64,000 bases of DNA from Lateolabrax maculatus (GCA_031216445.1 CM062211.1:17320001-17384000), one strand, 5' to 3'; counted from the stretch's first letter, positions 10,489-22,272 are shown. Translations and numbers: made by a program. The notes: generated from the letters alone by a model not told the origin.

Positions 10489-11142
10489 CGTCAGAGATGG
10501 AAAAGATACTGTTGCTGCTTTATCCCCGCTTCTGGCTGCTTCTCAGCCCATGATGGCAACTTAACCACCCACTGTATCTGCCGCTGAGGTAACACCGGAA
10601 AGCAATAACGCTGATATCCAAGGTTAAAGGTGCCAGATTTTGACAAGCTATGTCATCATTATCAGCCCGTTTCTGTGTGTGTGGGGAAGAGACACGGCCG
10701 GCTCAAGGTATTTTCTTTCACAAATCCTCGGCTGAGACGCAGCAGGCATAGAATGTTTGAAACGCACTGTGTGATATAGGGTGTTAGCTTTAGGTTTTCT
10801 TCTAAATCTGCCTAAAGGGCAGAAGTACGCCGTGATTTTAGCTGCAAGTCAAACCCTGCAATCCTAATATAGCCAGGGGAAACAACAGCCTCTGCCGTAA
10901 TCAGGCGCCGGCACGATAAGCCCTCGGAATCTAAAATGCTTTTCACCCCTCTCCTCCTCTGCCACAAGATTCATCTCACAAATGCAACTCTAAAGAGAGC
11001 AAAGGGTTGCAAAGGCGGAGAAAAAAAAAAAAAAAAGCATCCATCATTCTGAGGCTCTATCAAATCCATCTGCTGAGGTGTATTATTTGAGACACACTCC
11101 TTATCCTCTCTTTTCAAGTGCGCCTCTTTGCATTTCTTTTAG
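10487..11142. promoter_or_regulatory. Candidate conserved non-coding cluster
   Basis: Mostly repeat-free DNA with GC-balanced segments (GAGACACGGCCGGC, TAATCAGGCGCCGG) and an A17 run at about 11021-11037. No coding gene. It leads into a possible small exon at 11143. Regulatory nature is inferred. Confidence 0.25.
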
Positions 11143-11213
11143 CATGACCGGGTCGTCAAAGGATCAAAGCGCCGGCGGAGCTGCAAACCAGGGACTGTTT
11201 AACATCTTAACAG
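11143..11213 (+). other. Possible small exon (unproven)
   Basis: A pyrimidine-rich tract ends in TTTCTTTTAG at 11142. The following 71 bases read ATG (11144) MTGSSKDQSAGGAANQGLFN and end at a CAG|GTAGAG donor-like site (GT at 11214-11215). Both splice-like ends plus an open frame are uncommon together in this window. The peptide is not recognised. Chance is quite possible, because short AG-ORF-GT triples occur often in 64 kb, and the block could equally be a conserved non-coding element. If real, it would be a 5' alternative exon leaving phase 1. Confidence 0.15.
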
Positions 11214-12430
11214 GTAGAGAAAAGGATATCCAGCCCGGCGTTAAGGCTTGTCTGGCAAAGCAGAATAGGATGGGCGGTGTGAGGAGAGGCGAGAGGCAGA
11301 GATGTCTGAGAGCTGGAAGCCAGTTGAGCAACTGTGGACTACACGGGTGCTACATGGAATATAATAACATCAGATGTAAATGTTCAGCATTATAGGATGG
11401 TTAATCAAAAGAGAGCATTGTCAAGAAGACTGACAGTCTCTCCCAGCCTCTGCGGTGCATTAGCAGTGGCGTCAACAGGTTGTATTTGTCGGAAAATCTT
11501 ACACACCCTCAGTTTTCGCCTCTCATATTTCTTTATTGTAAACTCTCTTTTGTTGCAGGAGACCATGGGATTTGTGGGAAATGTGAAAAAGCAGAAAGTG
11601 CTGTGCGTGGCGCCTTTGTCAGCAGTCTGTGATCGAGGCATGAATGTTCTCACATAGTCGAAGCGAATTCGTGGTGAAAAACCCAACTGACAAAGCCGCA
11701 CCGCTAAAAATGCTTAGTCGCAATGAGGTAGCTCGCATTTCGGGGACTATTTTAGGATCAAGATGACACGATACGATGTCAACACATTTTGTGGCGCCGC
11801 AGCAGTGGATTGTCATAATAGAAAATGTCTGAACTAACGAAAGGGATCAACAGGAAATGTAAACTTTTTGTGTCTGTCAAATCAAAGGAGAGGCGATTCT
11901 CGCTCTGTCATCTTATTCGAAGAGAGGACTAAGACGTGTATCCCTCAATAGACCAAAATGCATTACGACAAGATATGTTTTTTGAAGTAGAAGAAGTTTC
12001 ACAATGCCACTTTTCTTCTTGACAAGATGTTTTAAACAAGAAGTCCAACAAAGAATCCAACAAGTCATTTTTAAAGGTCGGAAAAGCACAAAACACCAGT
12101 ACAGTGAAGTACGAGTACACATGTCAGGGTGAGGACACTTCGACAGCTAAATTAAATTACATTTGTTCACAAACTTAACTTCCTGGAAAGCGCTGAAGAG
12201 CAAACATAATTGGTATCCAGCTGTAAGGAGATCTGGGGGATTGTTTCCCTTTAAATCCCGGCATAAACAGATTTTCCTCAAGAAAAATAACCTCTGCTCC
12301 ATCCAAACATGTATTCAGATTTCCCCCCCTTCCATCAATCTCACTCCCTGCCTCTCTGTTCTCCTCCCTTCTGTCTTGAAATCCCTTCTTTCCCCACCCT
12401 GCGTCTTTGTGTTTCCACGTCTGTGTCTTT
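11214..12430. other. Unassigned non-coding DNA
   Basis: Mixed sequence without recognised genes or repeats. The plus-strand frame at 11334-11657 and the minus-strand frame at 11405-11701 overlap on opposite strands and lack domains. Confidence 0.4.
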
Positions 12431-12710
12431 CTTTATCTTCCTCCTTTTAAAAAGGGCCGATTCCTCCTCCTTTGTTAATGTGACAAATCTACTCTAATGA
12501 CTCTGCAGTGGCTCTAGGCATCTCGCGCTGAAAAACTAACCCCCTTTTCTTCGCACCCTTCAGTCACTCCCGCACATTATTCCGCCCTCTCTATAGTCTT
12601 TTTAAGTCTATCTGAAATTTTTTGACAAACTCGTCCTCTGAAAAACAAAATGAAAAGATTGCCGTGGTCTCATTCATTTCCTCCCCACCAGCACCTCCCT
12701 TTGCCGCCGC
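12431..12710. promoter_or_regulatory. Candidate conserved non-coding element
   Basis: Block starting after a T/C-rich run with GTTAATGTGACAAATC, ACTCTAATGACTC and CACATTATTCC, then a CCGCCGCCGCC patch near 12702. No repeat match. Inference from texture. Confidence 0.25.
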
Positions 12711-12877
12711 CGCCCTGACTACAATGACAGACTTTGTGCATCACAGGCTGCTGTCATGTTGATGTTTCTGTCATAAAACAAGCATGCGACTCAAGCTATT
12801 GTGACATTCATGTCTGAGGCTTGAAACTCTTTGAGAAGCTCATCCTACTCGAGCCTGAGCTCTCTTATAGGTATTCT

Positions 12878-12896
12878 TTTTTTTTTTTTTTTTTTT
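12878..12896. repeat. T homopolymer
   Basis: Run of about 18 T bases. No retroposon body was recognised adjacent to it. Confidence 0.9.
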
Positions 12897-12899
12897 GGC

Positions 12900-13160
12900 T
12901 TTTACATCCTGCACCGCGCCGGGAGGCTCTATCGACTTTAGTCCGACTCTGAGGGGTTGAGCAGGTGGCCACACGCTCTCATTTTCTGTCAGCTCACTCC
13001 TACCACCTCTCCATTTCTACATGGCAAGATATGCATCACTGCCATAGCAACAATAGCCTCCCTCAGCCCACGGAAACAGGAGAGGGGAAGGGAAGATCTT
13101 GGCTGCGATCTAAGTTAGTCAACATCTTAGAGAGAGATGTATAAGTGCATTTGGGGGGGG
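12900..13160. promoter_or_regulatory. Candidate regulatory DNA with RFX-like half site
   Basis: GC-balanced block with CACCGCGCCGGGAGG and, near 13038, CACTGCCATAGCAAC, which resembles the X-box recognised by RFX factors except for its first bases. A G8 run near 13153 closes it. Inferred only. Confidence 0.2.
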
Positions 13161-14336
13161 GTCTCGTTCTCTCTGCCATCAGTCAGAGCACGGATGAGGC
13201 TACATAATGAAATGTTTTAACCTCAGAGCAAGAGAGAAGAAATAGGAACAAAAAAAGAGAGGAGAAAGAGGGGGAAGGAGAGAAGAGGGAAGCTCTTTCC
13301 TCCTTTCTCTCTTCCTGTCAGGGGTGGCGGTGCATTGCGTTTGATGCCTGCGATAAGACTCTGTGTGGCTAATGAGGAAAGCGCAAGGCACACTCATTAA
13401 ACTGTGTGTGTGTGTGTGTGAGTGTGAACACACTGCGAGGGAGAGAGGGGAGAAACTCATTAGAATTCTCCCATTCTCAAAGGCCAAGTTAGTGAGGAGA
13501 ATGAAGCCGTGGCCAAGCAGCCTGTTGCTCCCTTCGTCAGCATCGAAATATGAAATACACTCACATTCATAAATACATGTACAAAGTGAGGTTCAGCTAA
13601 TGTGGACTGCTTTTTGTAATAAAACTTCCAGGAGCCTTTATTTCGTATTGATAGTTCACACCTTAACAGACCATTGATCATATTTCCAAAATAAATATTT
13701 CAAAAAGTTCCAAGTATGACTCATACAATTACTATTGCCAGGTGGAGAAAGCTAAAGACATTTGCAAAGCATTTTGCAGCAACACATCTCATTAAAACTC
13801 CCTATTGAAGCTCACCAGCATCTTCATACATCAAAATGTCTTATTAGAATCAATTCTGGTTGGAACAAACAGTTCAGCATGTTGGAACTTGTGCTTGTTT
13901 GCCACCCCTAATTGGCATCAGTTTCATTTGGTATCATTTTAGCACAATAAAGACTGCATGTAGGAGGAAACAGAATAGCTCTGTCAAAAATACAGCTTTC
14001 AACACCTAAAACAACAATACTTACGGATTGCATCTTGTTGATTAAAACTGTAGTTTTAGAGCAGTGTGATGTTAAGGTGAGCCAACTATAGGCTTGGCTT
14101 TGTTGGGTCCCCAGGGTGTCATAACTCTGTCAGTCTTAATAAAACCCAGATGATGTATTGGTGAGCAGTGTCGAGTGGTAATATGTTACAGTGATGTGAT
14201 TATGTTGTTCAGGAACGAGTCGTGTAAGGGATTGCAGTTAGAAATTCAGTAATTAAATACCAGTTATTAATCTCAGTAAGACTTTGACATTTGGGAGTTG
14301 GCTTGTTTGTTGTTTTTTACCAGGAGTTTGATGCAG
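13161..14336. other. Unassigned non-coding DNA with short (GT)n
   Basis: A purine-rich patch lies at 13220-13295 and a short GT run at 13403-13421. The remainder is AT-rich without recognised repeats or exons. Confidence 0.45.
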
Positions 14337-14735
14337 GGTTAATGCAGGGTTGCCAACTCTCACGCTTTCCCCTTCAGTCTCACGCTGCCCAAACAATTGT
14401 CACGCCGGAAACTGCGACTGAGACGAACAGACGAACATATTGTGGTCAAAGTCTTTAAACCAAGCGAATGGTTAGGGTAAGGTTACGTAACCCGGATTCT
14501 ATGAGTATAGGCGCTTACGTTCCTCTCTTGGTGCGCAGCGTTTATCTCCTATGACAGAGGCCATCATTGACAAGAGCTCATGGTGTATGACTAGGTTAAA
14601 GCGGTTTCAAAAGCTTGGTTTACACCCTGATGGTGAATTGACTCCAAATATTTGCATTAAGTGCACATGCTTAAGCCTATGGCATCAAAATCTAGCTCCA
14701 GCCAGGAACCCGAAGTTGGCGACCCTGGGTTAATA
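14337..14735. mobile_element. hAT-type non-autonomous element with target duplications
   Basis: The element spans 14345-14727. Its left end CAGGGTTGCCAACT and the reverse complement of its right end CAGGGTCGCCAACT differ at one of 14 positions. It is bracketed by GGTTAATG (14337-14344) and GGTTAATA (14728-14735), an 8-bp target duplication with one mismatch. CAGGG ends and 8-bp duplications define hAT transposons. There is no transposase frame in the 383-bp body. The interior carries a perfect palindrome GGTTACGTAACC near 14482, which may mark a second, inserted repeat. Confidence 0.75.
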
Positions 14736-15737
14736 TCAGTTTGGCGCCCGTGTGTTCAGTGGAGGTAGAGTTACGTCATCTGCTATAAGACTGACTCAAT
14801 ACTGACCGCAAACCACAGGGCTCTGGGATTGCAGTTTTTTACTTTACTAGAGATACATTTATATGAAACAGAACAAAAAGTAGCTTTATCTATTTGAACA
14901 CCACAGAAGCATAAAATCATGCGTCAAAGCTTGAACTCAATGCGAAGCCTGCCGTGAACTAATCCTCTAACCCTGACAGTTCCATTTAAATGAATTACAT
15001 TTATTATGTACAAATCATAGTCATACTCGTGAAATAAAGTAAACTTTAAAGGTCAAAATCATTTAAAATTTATAAATTAAAAATGCTGGTGTGACCGGGC
15101 CCTGGCTCCAACACACAACTCCCTGTTACTCACGTCAATAAGTAGGTGATCCATTCCCTGTGCCTTTGTTCCCCCCCCAAACAACCTCCTTCCTGTGTCA
15201 CTGATGTCGTTTAATTAAACCTGGCTTCTCAGTATCGAGGCTCCCGGTTCCAAACATGGCGTGTTGTTCAAAGCTTCTTCTTCCCCTGCCGTAATGAGCA
15301 GAGCTGATTCCACCGAGAGCTGCTCTTCTTCTCCTGCTGGTGACTCCACCACCGTCTACCAGTGAACTCTCTCCCACTCCGCCTTGCACTTCACAGCCGC
15401 ACGCAAAGTAAATAGTCTTTGAGGTTTTTATGTCTTGGGGGGCTTTCGTAACTTGGTATGTGTGTGCATTGGTGTGTGAGCGTTGAGGAGTGTATATGTA
15501 AACTATGTACGCAAAAAACACTATGTTTACTGTGTGTGAAATTGATAATTTATCTCAAAGGCTACAAGAAATGACGTGCTTATTATCAATAAACTGGACA
15601 GTTAATTAATCCTTTAATCTACACAATGTCAGAAAGCAGTTTCATCCAACAGCCCAAACGGTGGGAGATATATTTAGAATCAAAAAAACTATTGTGGTTC
15701 ATGACAGAGTTATGGGAATTCGTCTTTTCAAAGCTTA
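14736..15737. other. Unassigned non-coding DNA
   Basis: No coding or RNA signal. The minus-strand frame at 15198-15521 lacks a domain. AT-rich near 14990-15090. Confidence 0.45.
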
Positions 15738-16052
15738 GTTGATTGACAGATTAATGACAATTAATCAACACCTCTTGATAATCATTGATCATTTCATTTC
15801 CACTTTTGCCATTTTAGCATAATAAATGTGAGGATTTGCCTATTTTCTCTGCTTTATATCATTGCAAATTGAATATTTTTGGGGTTTGAACTGTTGGTTG
15901 GACAAAAAAAGCAATTTGAAGATGTCACTTTGGGTTTTGGAACTTTGTAACTTGCCTTTTTGTCTGTCTTTTTGACATTTTATTGGAAAGTGTATGTGTT
16001 AATTAGAAGAGCAATTCATGTATTAATTAATAATAAAAATAACCATTAGTCA
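15738..16052 (-). repeat. MITE-like teleost interspersed repeat, family A
   Basis: Carries the family's phrases in reverse orientation: AAATGTGAGGATTTGCC, then GAACTGTTGGTTGGACAAA and AGCAATTTGAAGATGTCAC, and ATTAATTAATAATAAAAATA at the far side. I recognise these phrases from a very common fish repeat whose ends read GGGCTGCAACTA. A CTAGCCCTGC string near 16188 may be the far terminus. It is non-coding. The transposon superfamily is not certain. Confidence 0.65.
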
Positions 16053-16400
16053 CATTCCTATTTTCAATGTTAATGGCAGTTTATTATCAATTTGATTGTG
16101 AGATTGATGTCAGTGACTTTGCATCTACAGTTTTTGTCTTCTCTTGATGTCAGCTAATGGAGAAATATATTGATTAACAATACTGTCTAGCCCTGCTGTA
16201 TATGTGTGAATGTGTATTTACCTAATGGAGAGATGTCAAGGGTAATGTGCATAGACTGAGACTTCTTGTTCGACGAGGCATAAGTCGACGTCATGGCGTC
16301 TGCCGTGGATACAGACATTTTGTTTATATTTGTTATAACGCAGGAGGTACATGTGGGTAATCAGTATCTATTTATTCAATAGCAGGGATTATTCCTTACA
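16053..16400. other. Unassigned DNA flanking the repeat
   Basis: AT-rich. The left part may be the diverged end of the family A copy. No genes recognised. Confidence 0.35.
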
Positions 16401-17078
16401 GAGAGATTACTTCAACAAAGACTTGGTAAACCTTCAAAGTGCCACGGCGCTGCACACTCCAGCCTCTGTGCTCGAGGAGCTAATTTGAAAAGAAGGATTG
16501 TTCTCACAATCGCAGATATGTTTTTTTTCTTTTCGTGTTAAGGTTTCTTATGAATTTCTTCTTTTGAAACAGCAGCACGTTCCTAAAACACAATATCTGT
16601 CTGATTCTGGTAGTCAGTGGGTGAGCTCCGAGATTACATCCCAGCAGACGTCTCGTATTTCAGTTACCAAGAATTTTCTACTTCGAGATTTTTCAAGGTT
16701 CAGTGATCGCTAAGATATGATGAGAGAGGGGAGAGGGAGACGGGGAGGGAGAGAATATTAGGAATTCGCCTCAGTTCAAGTTTGTGTCAGAGCCAAAGTC
16801 AAACAGTTACATTTGGAAACCGTGGTAAGAGGAGGCATTGTTTACTCTGCAGCAAAGCAAAGCTCAGCAGGTCGTGCCAACAGGCGTCGCAGAGCATTGT
16901 GGGAGGCTTTTTTCCGGAGCGAGGTGTCGTCATCGGTTTGTACATCGCACCCATCCGTGTGAAATATTAATGAAGCCGAAATAAATCTTTAACGCGCATT
17001 CTCTTCATCATCCTTCCACCTACCTCTGTGTGAGACAATGTGCCAGCGACATACAATACGGCACAAAATCAGAGCCAG
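16401..17078. promoter_or_regulatory. Candidate conserved non-coding cluster
   Basis: Two repeat-free blocks (about 16420-16700 and 16830-16990) separated by a purine-rich patch. Words include GAGCTAATTTGAAAAG, TGAAATATTAATGAAGCC and CAGCAGGTCGTGCC. The short frames here have no domain. Inferred regulatory DNA. Confidence 0.25.
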
Positions 17079-17084
17079 ACACAC

Positions 17085-17115
<31 letters not shown>
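17079..17115. repeat. (AC)n microsatellite
   Basis: AC dinucleotide repeat with one GC interruption. Confidence 0.95.
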
Positions 17116-17689
17116 GCATGACCCACACGAGCTTCAGCAAACACGTCATCCTTCCACCTTCAGAGGCTTGTTTTAAAGGAATAATCATCAAATAGGAGAA
17201 GCAAAAAAGTGTTGTCGCATACTTATAACAAAGAAATCACAGGCAGTCGATGAGAGAGCTGTTGACAGCTGTGGCTGCGGCGGTCAGCTGGTGCTTTATT
17301 TTTGAGTGTGTGTGTGTGTGATGTTAACTCAACGTGTGATGCAAGGTGCTCTCACACACTCGCGGTGTGGTTTGATTCCCCCCGTCGAGCAGGGTGACCT
17401 GGCATTTCGGTGACTTTTAGAGGTGTTACCATGCTGACATATTGCTCTCTCATTTTCCCAGAGTGCCCCCCCCTCCCCTCCTCACACTCATGTAACACAC
17501 ATCTTTTGTTGTCTGCGTTATTTACTTCACATCAGGCCTGAGTTTGGCTTATATGTGCCTTTACAAGTCTGATCTCTCCGCGCTGATGGCTTGTGGCATT
17601 AATACTGACGAACTGGAATATGTTCGAGGGTGGAGTCCTCCCAGGGATCGAACACTGGTACACTTTAATTACATTTTTCAGGAGTCGCT
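17116..17689. other. Unassigned DNA with short GT run
   Basis: A 15-base GT run at about 17306-17321. Otherwise mixed sequence with no exon or repeat recognised. Confidence 0.45.
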
Positions 17690-18060
17690 TTCAGAATTAA
17701 AAACTACATTTAGCCATTTTGATGCATGCACTTCACCTCAGTCTTCTTCATGTGAAACCACTTATGGGTGCCATTTCCTACATTTCCCAAGATGTCTTTT
17801 GACATGTACCATTCATATATGTGTGTAATGTAGCTACCTAAGGTTGTTATTCTGATTTTCTATATTGTCATTTTACTATTGTTATTTCTTCTCTGTAAAC
17901 ACAACATATATTGCATGTCTGTCCATCCTGAAAGAGGGATCCCTCCTCTGTTGCTCTTCCTGCAGTTTCTTCCTTTTTTCCTCTGTTAAAGGGTGTTTTG
18001 GGAGGAGTTTTTCCTTATCTGTCTAAGGATAAGGTGTCATATGGTGTAAATATTGACTGA
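17690..18060 (+). repeat. Common teleost interspersed repeat (GAGGGATCCCTCCTCTG type)
   Basis: The stretch CTGTCCATCCTGAAAGAGGG, then ATCCCTCCTCTGTTGCTCTT, TTTCTTCCTTTTTTCCTCTG and TTAAAGGGTGTTTTGGGAG (17921-18005) is a phrase series I recognise from a high-copy fish repeat. The region upstream with ACTTCACCTCAGT and CTACATTTCCCAAGATG appears to belong to the same copy. Class is not certain; non-coding. The 94-residue frame at 17544-17828 runs into it and is discounted. Confidence 0.65.
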
Positions 18061-18549
18061 TAAGGACTTTTGTCCCTTCGTTACTTTACATTTCTGATGA
18101 CCATTTTCCAAAACCAGTAGCTAAGTTTTTAATGTTCTGAAGGCTTGTTAACACCCTTAAGGCAGCCCTTGGCTTCCATTCATTTCAGAACACTATAAAA
18201 ATCAACTTTTAGAGACACAACCTTGTTGTTTTGGTCGATGACTAAACCTGTCTATGGATCTTTCTGAATAATAAGTTCTGCAAAATATTGTTGCTGTTGA
18301 TTTTGTCAGTAACCTTAAGAAGTCTTAGCAAAAATAAATGGTATCAAGGACACATTGGCCAGAAAACTATAGACCAATGAAACACAAAAGATAAAACAAA
18401 GTTACAAAACCAAACCGTTGGTCTGGTCTCTGAAGGGCTTCCTTTTGTCGACCATTTTGCTGCTTATTAGTTACAATCATTAGAACAGACGCAGTCAAAT
18501 AACTAGAATGTGTTATATTTCATAAAGCCAATACTGGCCATGATGTATC
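18061..18549. other. Unassigned AT-rich DNA
   Basis: No recognised gene or repeat. Confidence 0.4.
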
Positions 18550-19270
18550 AGTTTTTACAGAAGTTGTTTCCCAAGTGCAGGAGCGTTTGAGTAAAGACAG
18601 AGTGAGAGGAGACATGAAAGTGATTTTCTCTCTGCACTCCTAATTACTTGTCTTCCTCTATCTCTAAAAATAAATTCATATTTCATAAGGCGTCTTTGCT
18701 TCGGCACACCGCCACCCTGCCAAACTGTCTGCGTGCCATCCGGTGTCATTTTGATCATGGATATTTAGCAAAGGGAGAAGGAGAAAAAAAAAAAAAAGTA
18801 TATCTCCCAATTATCTGTGCTGACGGTCTTCGCAGAGCCGTTGACCTCAACCTCCTTGTATCTTAGCAATTTAATTTAACCCTGGCTGTGTGTTGTACGT
18901 GCTAATTAGAAAGCATTTCAAAGAGAAACTCACACCAGGAGCTCCAGAGAGAAAGAGAGGGAAAAGGAAGACGGAGATAGAGATAAACACTTACACATAA
19001 GAAGATGTAATAGCTGTGAGTGTTTTTTAAAGAATTTCTCAAATGCCTCTATAGCTTCACGGCGAGCCGGAGCTGAAAAGAGAGCAGATGAGGAGACCAG
19101 TGGAGTTTATGTGGGAAAGAAATATTCCTTCTAGTCATGTTGCAGTGAATTAAAAAAGGTGGCATGCCCTTTTTATTATAATGACCTGAGTTTGTTAATC
19201 ACTGTTAAGCAAACCTCCTCTAGAATAACTAAAAATAGAGCTCTTTTTTAAAAAGAAACACATCCTTTTT
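18550..19270. promoter_or_regulatory. Candidate conserved non-coding cluster
   Basis: Repeat-free blocks with CTAATTACTTGTC, CAATTTAATTTAACCC, GTGCTAATTAGAAAGC, GTTTGTTAATCAC and an A-run at 18785-18797. Homeodomain-type cores recur every 50-100 bases. Inference from texture. Confidence 0.3.
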
Positions 19271-19586
19271 TATCCTATAACACAGTGATTTTAGTCTCAA
19301 AAGCTGGGTATATTGTATCTTCAATTAAAACGGAGGGTAAACTGGTTTTAGATTTGGTTTTGGTTGGGGTCTGAGGAGCAGATAAAGCAGAGAGGATTAT
19401 AAAATGTGTAGTAAAGCAGGGTGAGAGGAGGGCTCTCCTCATCCCAATCCATTACTAGAGTCTGCAGAGCTGAGGAGGTCCCGTGTCCAATTAGCTGTTT
19501 CATCTCCAAGTGGAAATGTGACTATAGGGAGACGCTGCCCGGCAACATTACCTCCTCTCCAATAACTTACAGCTATCAGGAATGAG

Positions 19587-19587
<1 letters not shown>
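19271..19587. other. Unassigned DNA, possibly regulatory at its right half
   Basis: The 19400-19570 part is repeat-free and balanced, with ATCCAATTAGCTG and AATCCATTACTAG-like words. The left part is AT-rich. No genes. Confidence 0.3.
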
Positions 19588-19621
<34 letters not shown>

Positions 19622-19777
19622 CCTCAGCACAGCACTGCTGGTTGTCAGATTGTCCCATTAATAAGCCTTGGCCTTTATTACCACTTAGCCAGCTCTGTGT
19701 GCATGTGTGTCTTTCTGCCAAATGTGCTTCTTATGCCGCCTCCCTAAAAGTGAAATCAGACTCTGTGTGTAGGTATA

Positions 19778-19812
<35 letters not shown>

Positions 19813-20240
19813 TTGTGCACCTCACACGTGCTTGTTCCCGTAGCCGTCAGCGTGTCAGATTACTTTTTAAGGCGGATTGCCATATACATGACTTCGCATT
19901 TCCACTGTCACTTTGAAGTTTTTCCGAGAGCGTCTCTTCGCATCACCTACTGTAAGGCTGTACGTGTGTGTGTGTGTGTTTGTGTGTGTGTGCCAGCATG
20001 TTTGCATGTATTATTTACTTATATATTTATTTTGCAGCATGGCGTGTACTTTGTTTGCGGGGATTACAGACGGTGGGAGCTCAAGCCTCTTAGCCCCTCA
20101 CAGGCTGCCACAGCTGCCTGCCACTTCTAATGACACTTCAGACTAAGACTGGCTAAGTCCAAAGGCAGGTTTATTAGTTTAGAGAATGCTTGAATGCATT
20201 CAGCCTCTTTTTGGATGAATGTGTGCGTCCTGTAACGTGT

Positions 20241-20275
<35 letters not shown>
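19588..20275. repeat. Cluster of four (TG/GT)n microsatellites
   Basis: TG/GT runs at 19588-19618, 19780-19810, 19962-19993 and 20245-20275 lie on the same strand within 700 bases. The 182-residue frame at 19582-20130 is a cysteine/valine artefact of these runs. Between them lies ordinary mixed sequence. Confidence 0.9.
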
Positions 20276-20277
<2 letters not shown>

Positions 20278-20279
20278 AG

Positions 20280-20580
20280 AGTGAGCGATTGCTTCGCTCA
20301 GGCAGCTCTGACAGGCCTGTAGAGTTTAAATGAGAGGGATGCTGTACACGGGGAACATAAACGTCTGCTTTGGCATCGACATGTCCTGACAGAGCGCGTC
20401 AGCATTCAAACAGCTCCATTACCTAATGAAGGATGCAAATGTAAGTCTCTCTCTCTCTTTCTCCCCCTGATGACTCCAGCTAGTTTCTTATAATAATGCC
20501 ATTTAATCGTGTCTCATTGTTTATTTGACAAGGCCTCCCCTCGGGAGATGTTACAGCACTTTGCATTCTTAGCGCGCAGG
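20280..20580. promoter_or_regulatory. Candidate conserved non-coding element
   Basis: Repeat-free block with GTCCTGACAGAGCGCGTCAG, CCATTACCTAATGAAGGATG, ATGCAAATG (octamer-like) and TGCCATTTAATCGTG. Strongly enhancer-like by eye. Confidence 0.35.
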
Positions 20581-21293
20581 CGTGTGTGTTTTTATTTGTC
20601 CTTGACAAAAAAAAAATGTCTTTGTTGTTTTTCTTCCAACAGTCTTGCTTAATCTGTCTTATTCACCTCTTTGAAATGCAGACAAACCCACAATAAAGCC
20701 AGATGAGCAGTACAGATGGGTGTTTGGCATCATTTCCCGCTCATTTTGTTTGCGGTGGCAGGTGTGAAGGCCAGGAGGATTTTGGGGAAGGAGGTTGTAT
20801 ACCTGCTGCTACCAACACGGCTGATCGCATGTTACATGAGTCTACGATCCTTCGCCTGGCCTTGTGTGTGGTGATGTAGCGTTTGATTAAAAATGTCGGG
20901 ACGTGTTTGACCTCCAGTCTTACAGGAGAGGATGAAATACCTTTTGAAAACTGAAAATAACCCTGCAATTAAAGGATAACAAACAGTCTGTTTTACATAG
21001 TCTATAATTGACACAAGACCTTCAGTACAGAACCCGGCGATGGAGTTTCAACAAGATAAAACGTTGATAGCCGCAGACGGAAAATGGCGAGGTGGGGATC
21101 CAGACCTCTGAATGGCCGCCCACACTTCCGTTCTTTCAGCGGCTCAGATAGTTGAATTTAATTTAACGTTTGTTCACTACAGTTTGGTTTATAGGTATGG
21201 TTTAGCTAAACTATAGTGTAAATTCATTTTTAATTTCATGGAAAACTATTATATCCCAAACTGGATTGTTGATGCCTATACAGAGTTTAGAAG
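20581..21293. other. Unassigned non-coding DNA
   Basis: Mixed sequence with an A9 run near 20608. Minus-strand frames at 20741-21014 overlap in two registers and lack motifs. Confidence 0.4.
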
Positions 21294-21515
21294 TCTAATA
21301 ACGATTTATCAGCCAATTATTTTATTCATATATTATTAGTATTTATTTATAAAATTATATGCATAAACACATAATGAATGGGAACATAGAGATCCCTTCA
21401 ATTTGGTTATCAAAAAACGATGACCAAAACTGTTCTGAGCAAGACACTTACAGTTAACCATCAAGTTGTTAGTGTCAGTGGCTGATTTATTGGTCGGGCT
21501 CCAATCATTTCTGTC
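21294..21515. repeat. MITE-like interspersed repeat, family B
   Basis: Begins with AATAACGATTTATCAGCC and ends with AGTGGCTGATTTATTGGTCG then GGGCTCC, with TTCTGAGCAAGACACTTACA inside. The ends are imperfect inverted repeats (TTATCAGCC against GGCTGATTTA). I recognise the phrases from a common fish repeat. Non-coding. Confidence 0.5.
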
Positions 21516-22171
21516 ATTACTGGAGTAATATTATATTCTCCTCGCCATGCCATTTTTGAACACTTTTCACACTTTCAAACATCCTTTTTTTAACTGACAA
21601 AACAAAAAATGTCAAACATCACTCAGAAACGCGCTCAACAATACTTCAATGCACCCTTCAATAATCATTCAGCATCAAAAGCAGACGGCGGTGGTGGACA
21701 ACTCACTTGCAAACAACTTTTCAGAATTAGAACCGCGTCGTATTTATCAGCAGGATATTTTTGTCTTAAACGGAGGGTAAGAACGTTGTTGCTACATTCG
21801 TGAGTTTTCCTGGGATTCTGCCTCTGCCGTGCATCCTTTGTCATTCAGCACATCATAATTTGTATAAAATATACTTTGCATGAAGCCCAGCTAACTTGTG
21901 TGGTCTCTGAGTGTGTGTGGGTGAGCCTGCAGGGTGTCACATCTAAGTGCAGGGATCCCAGGGAGCGTGTTCCTGGAGGTGTACCAGTAGTTTGATCTCT
22001 CCATATTAGCCATATTCCCTGCTATGCCGGCCTCATTACTTTGGCCGGTTCAGCAGCACCGCGGCTCCCACTCCGCGCAGATTCGTGTTGGCCACCTTCA
22101 ACTAACGTACTTCTTTTACTCCCGCAGTCAACCTTCCCTTTCTTCTGTCTCCTCTTTCATCCATCATTCAC
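21516..22171. other. Unassigned non-coding DNA
   Basis: Mixed composition, GC-richer near 22020-22110. No exon supported. Confidence 0.4.
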
Positions 22172-22212
22172 TCTGTGTATCTGTGTGTGTCTGTGTGTGT
22201 CTGTGTATGTGT

Positions 22213-22243
<31 letters not shown>

Positions 22244-22272
22244 AGTGTGAGTGCGTGTGTGAGTGCGTGCGC
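22172..22272. repeat. Imperfect (TG)n microsatellite
   Basis: About 100 bases of TG repeat with regular C, A and GAG interruptions. It gives cysteine/valine- or histidine/threonine-rich frames on the two strands. Confidence 0.9.

Noticed and set aside
17360..17385. tRNA B-box-like GGTTTGATTCCCC as a SINE or tRNA
   Set aside because: No matching A-box at the right distance and no cloverleaf can be drawn.
19582..20130. 182-residue plus-strand open frame
   Set aside because: It reads through three TG microsatellites, giving CV repeats.
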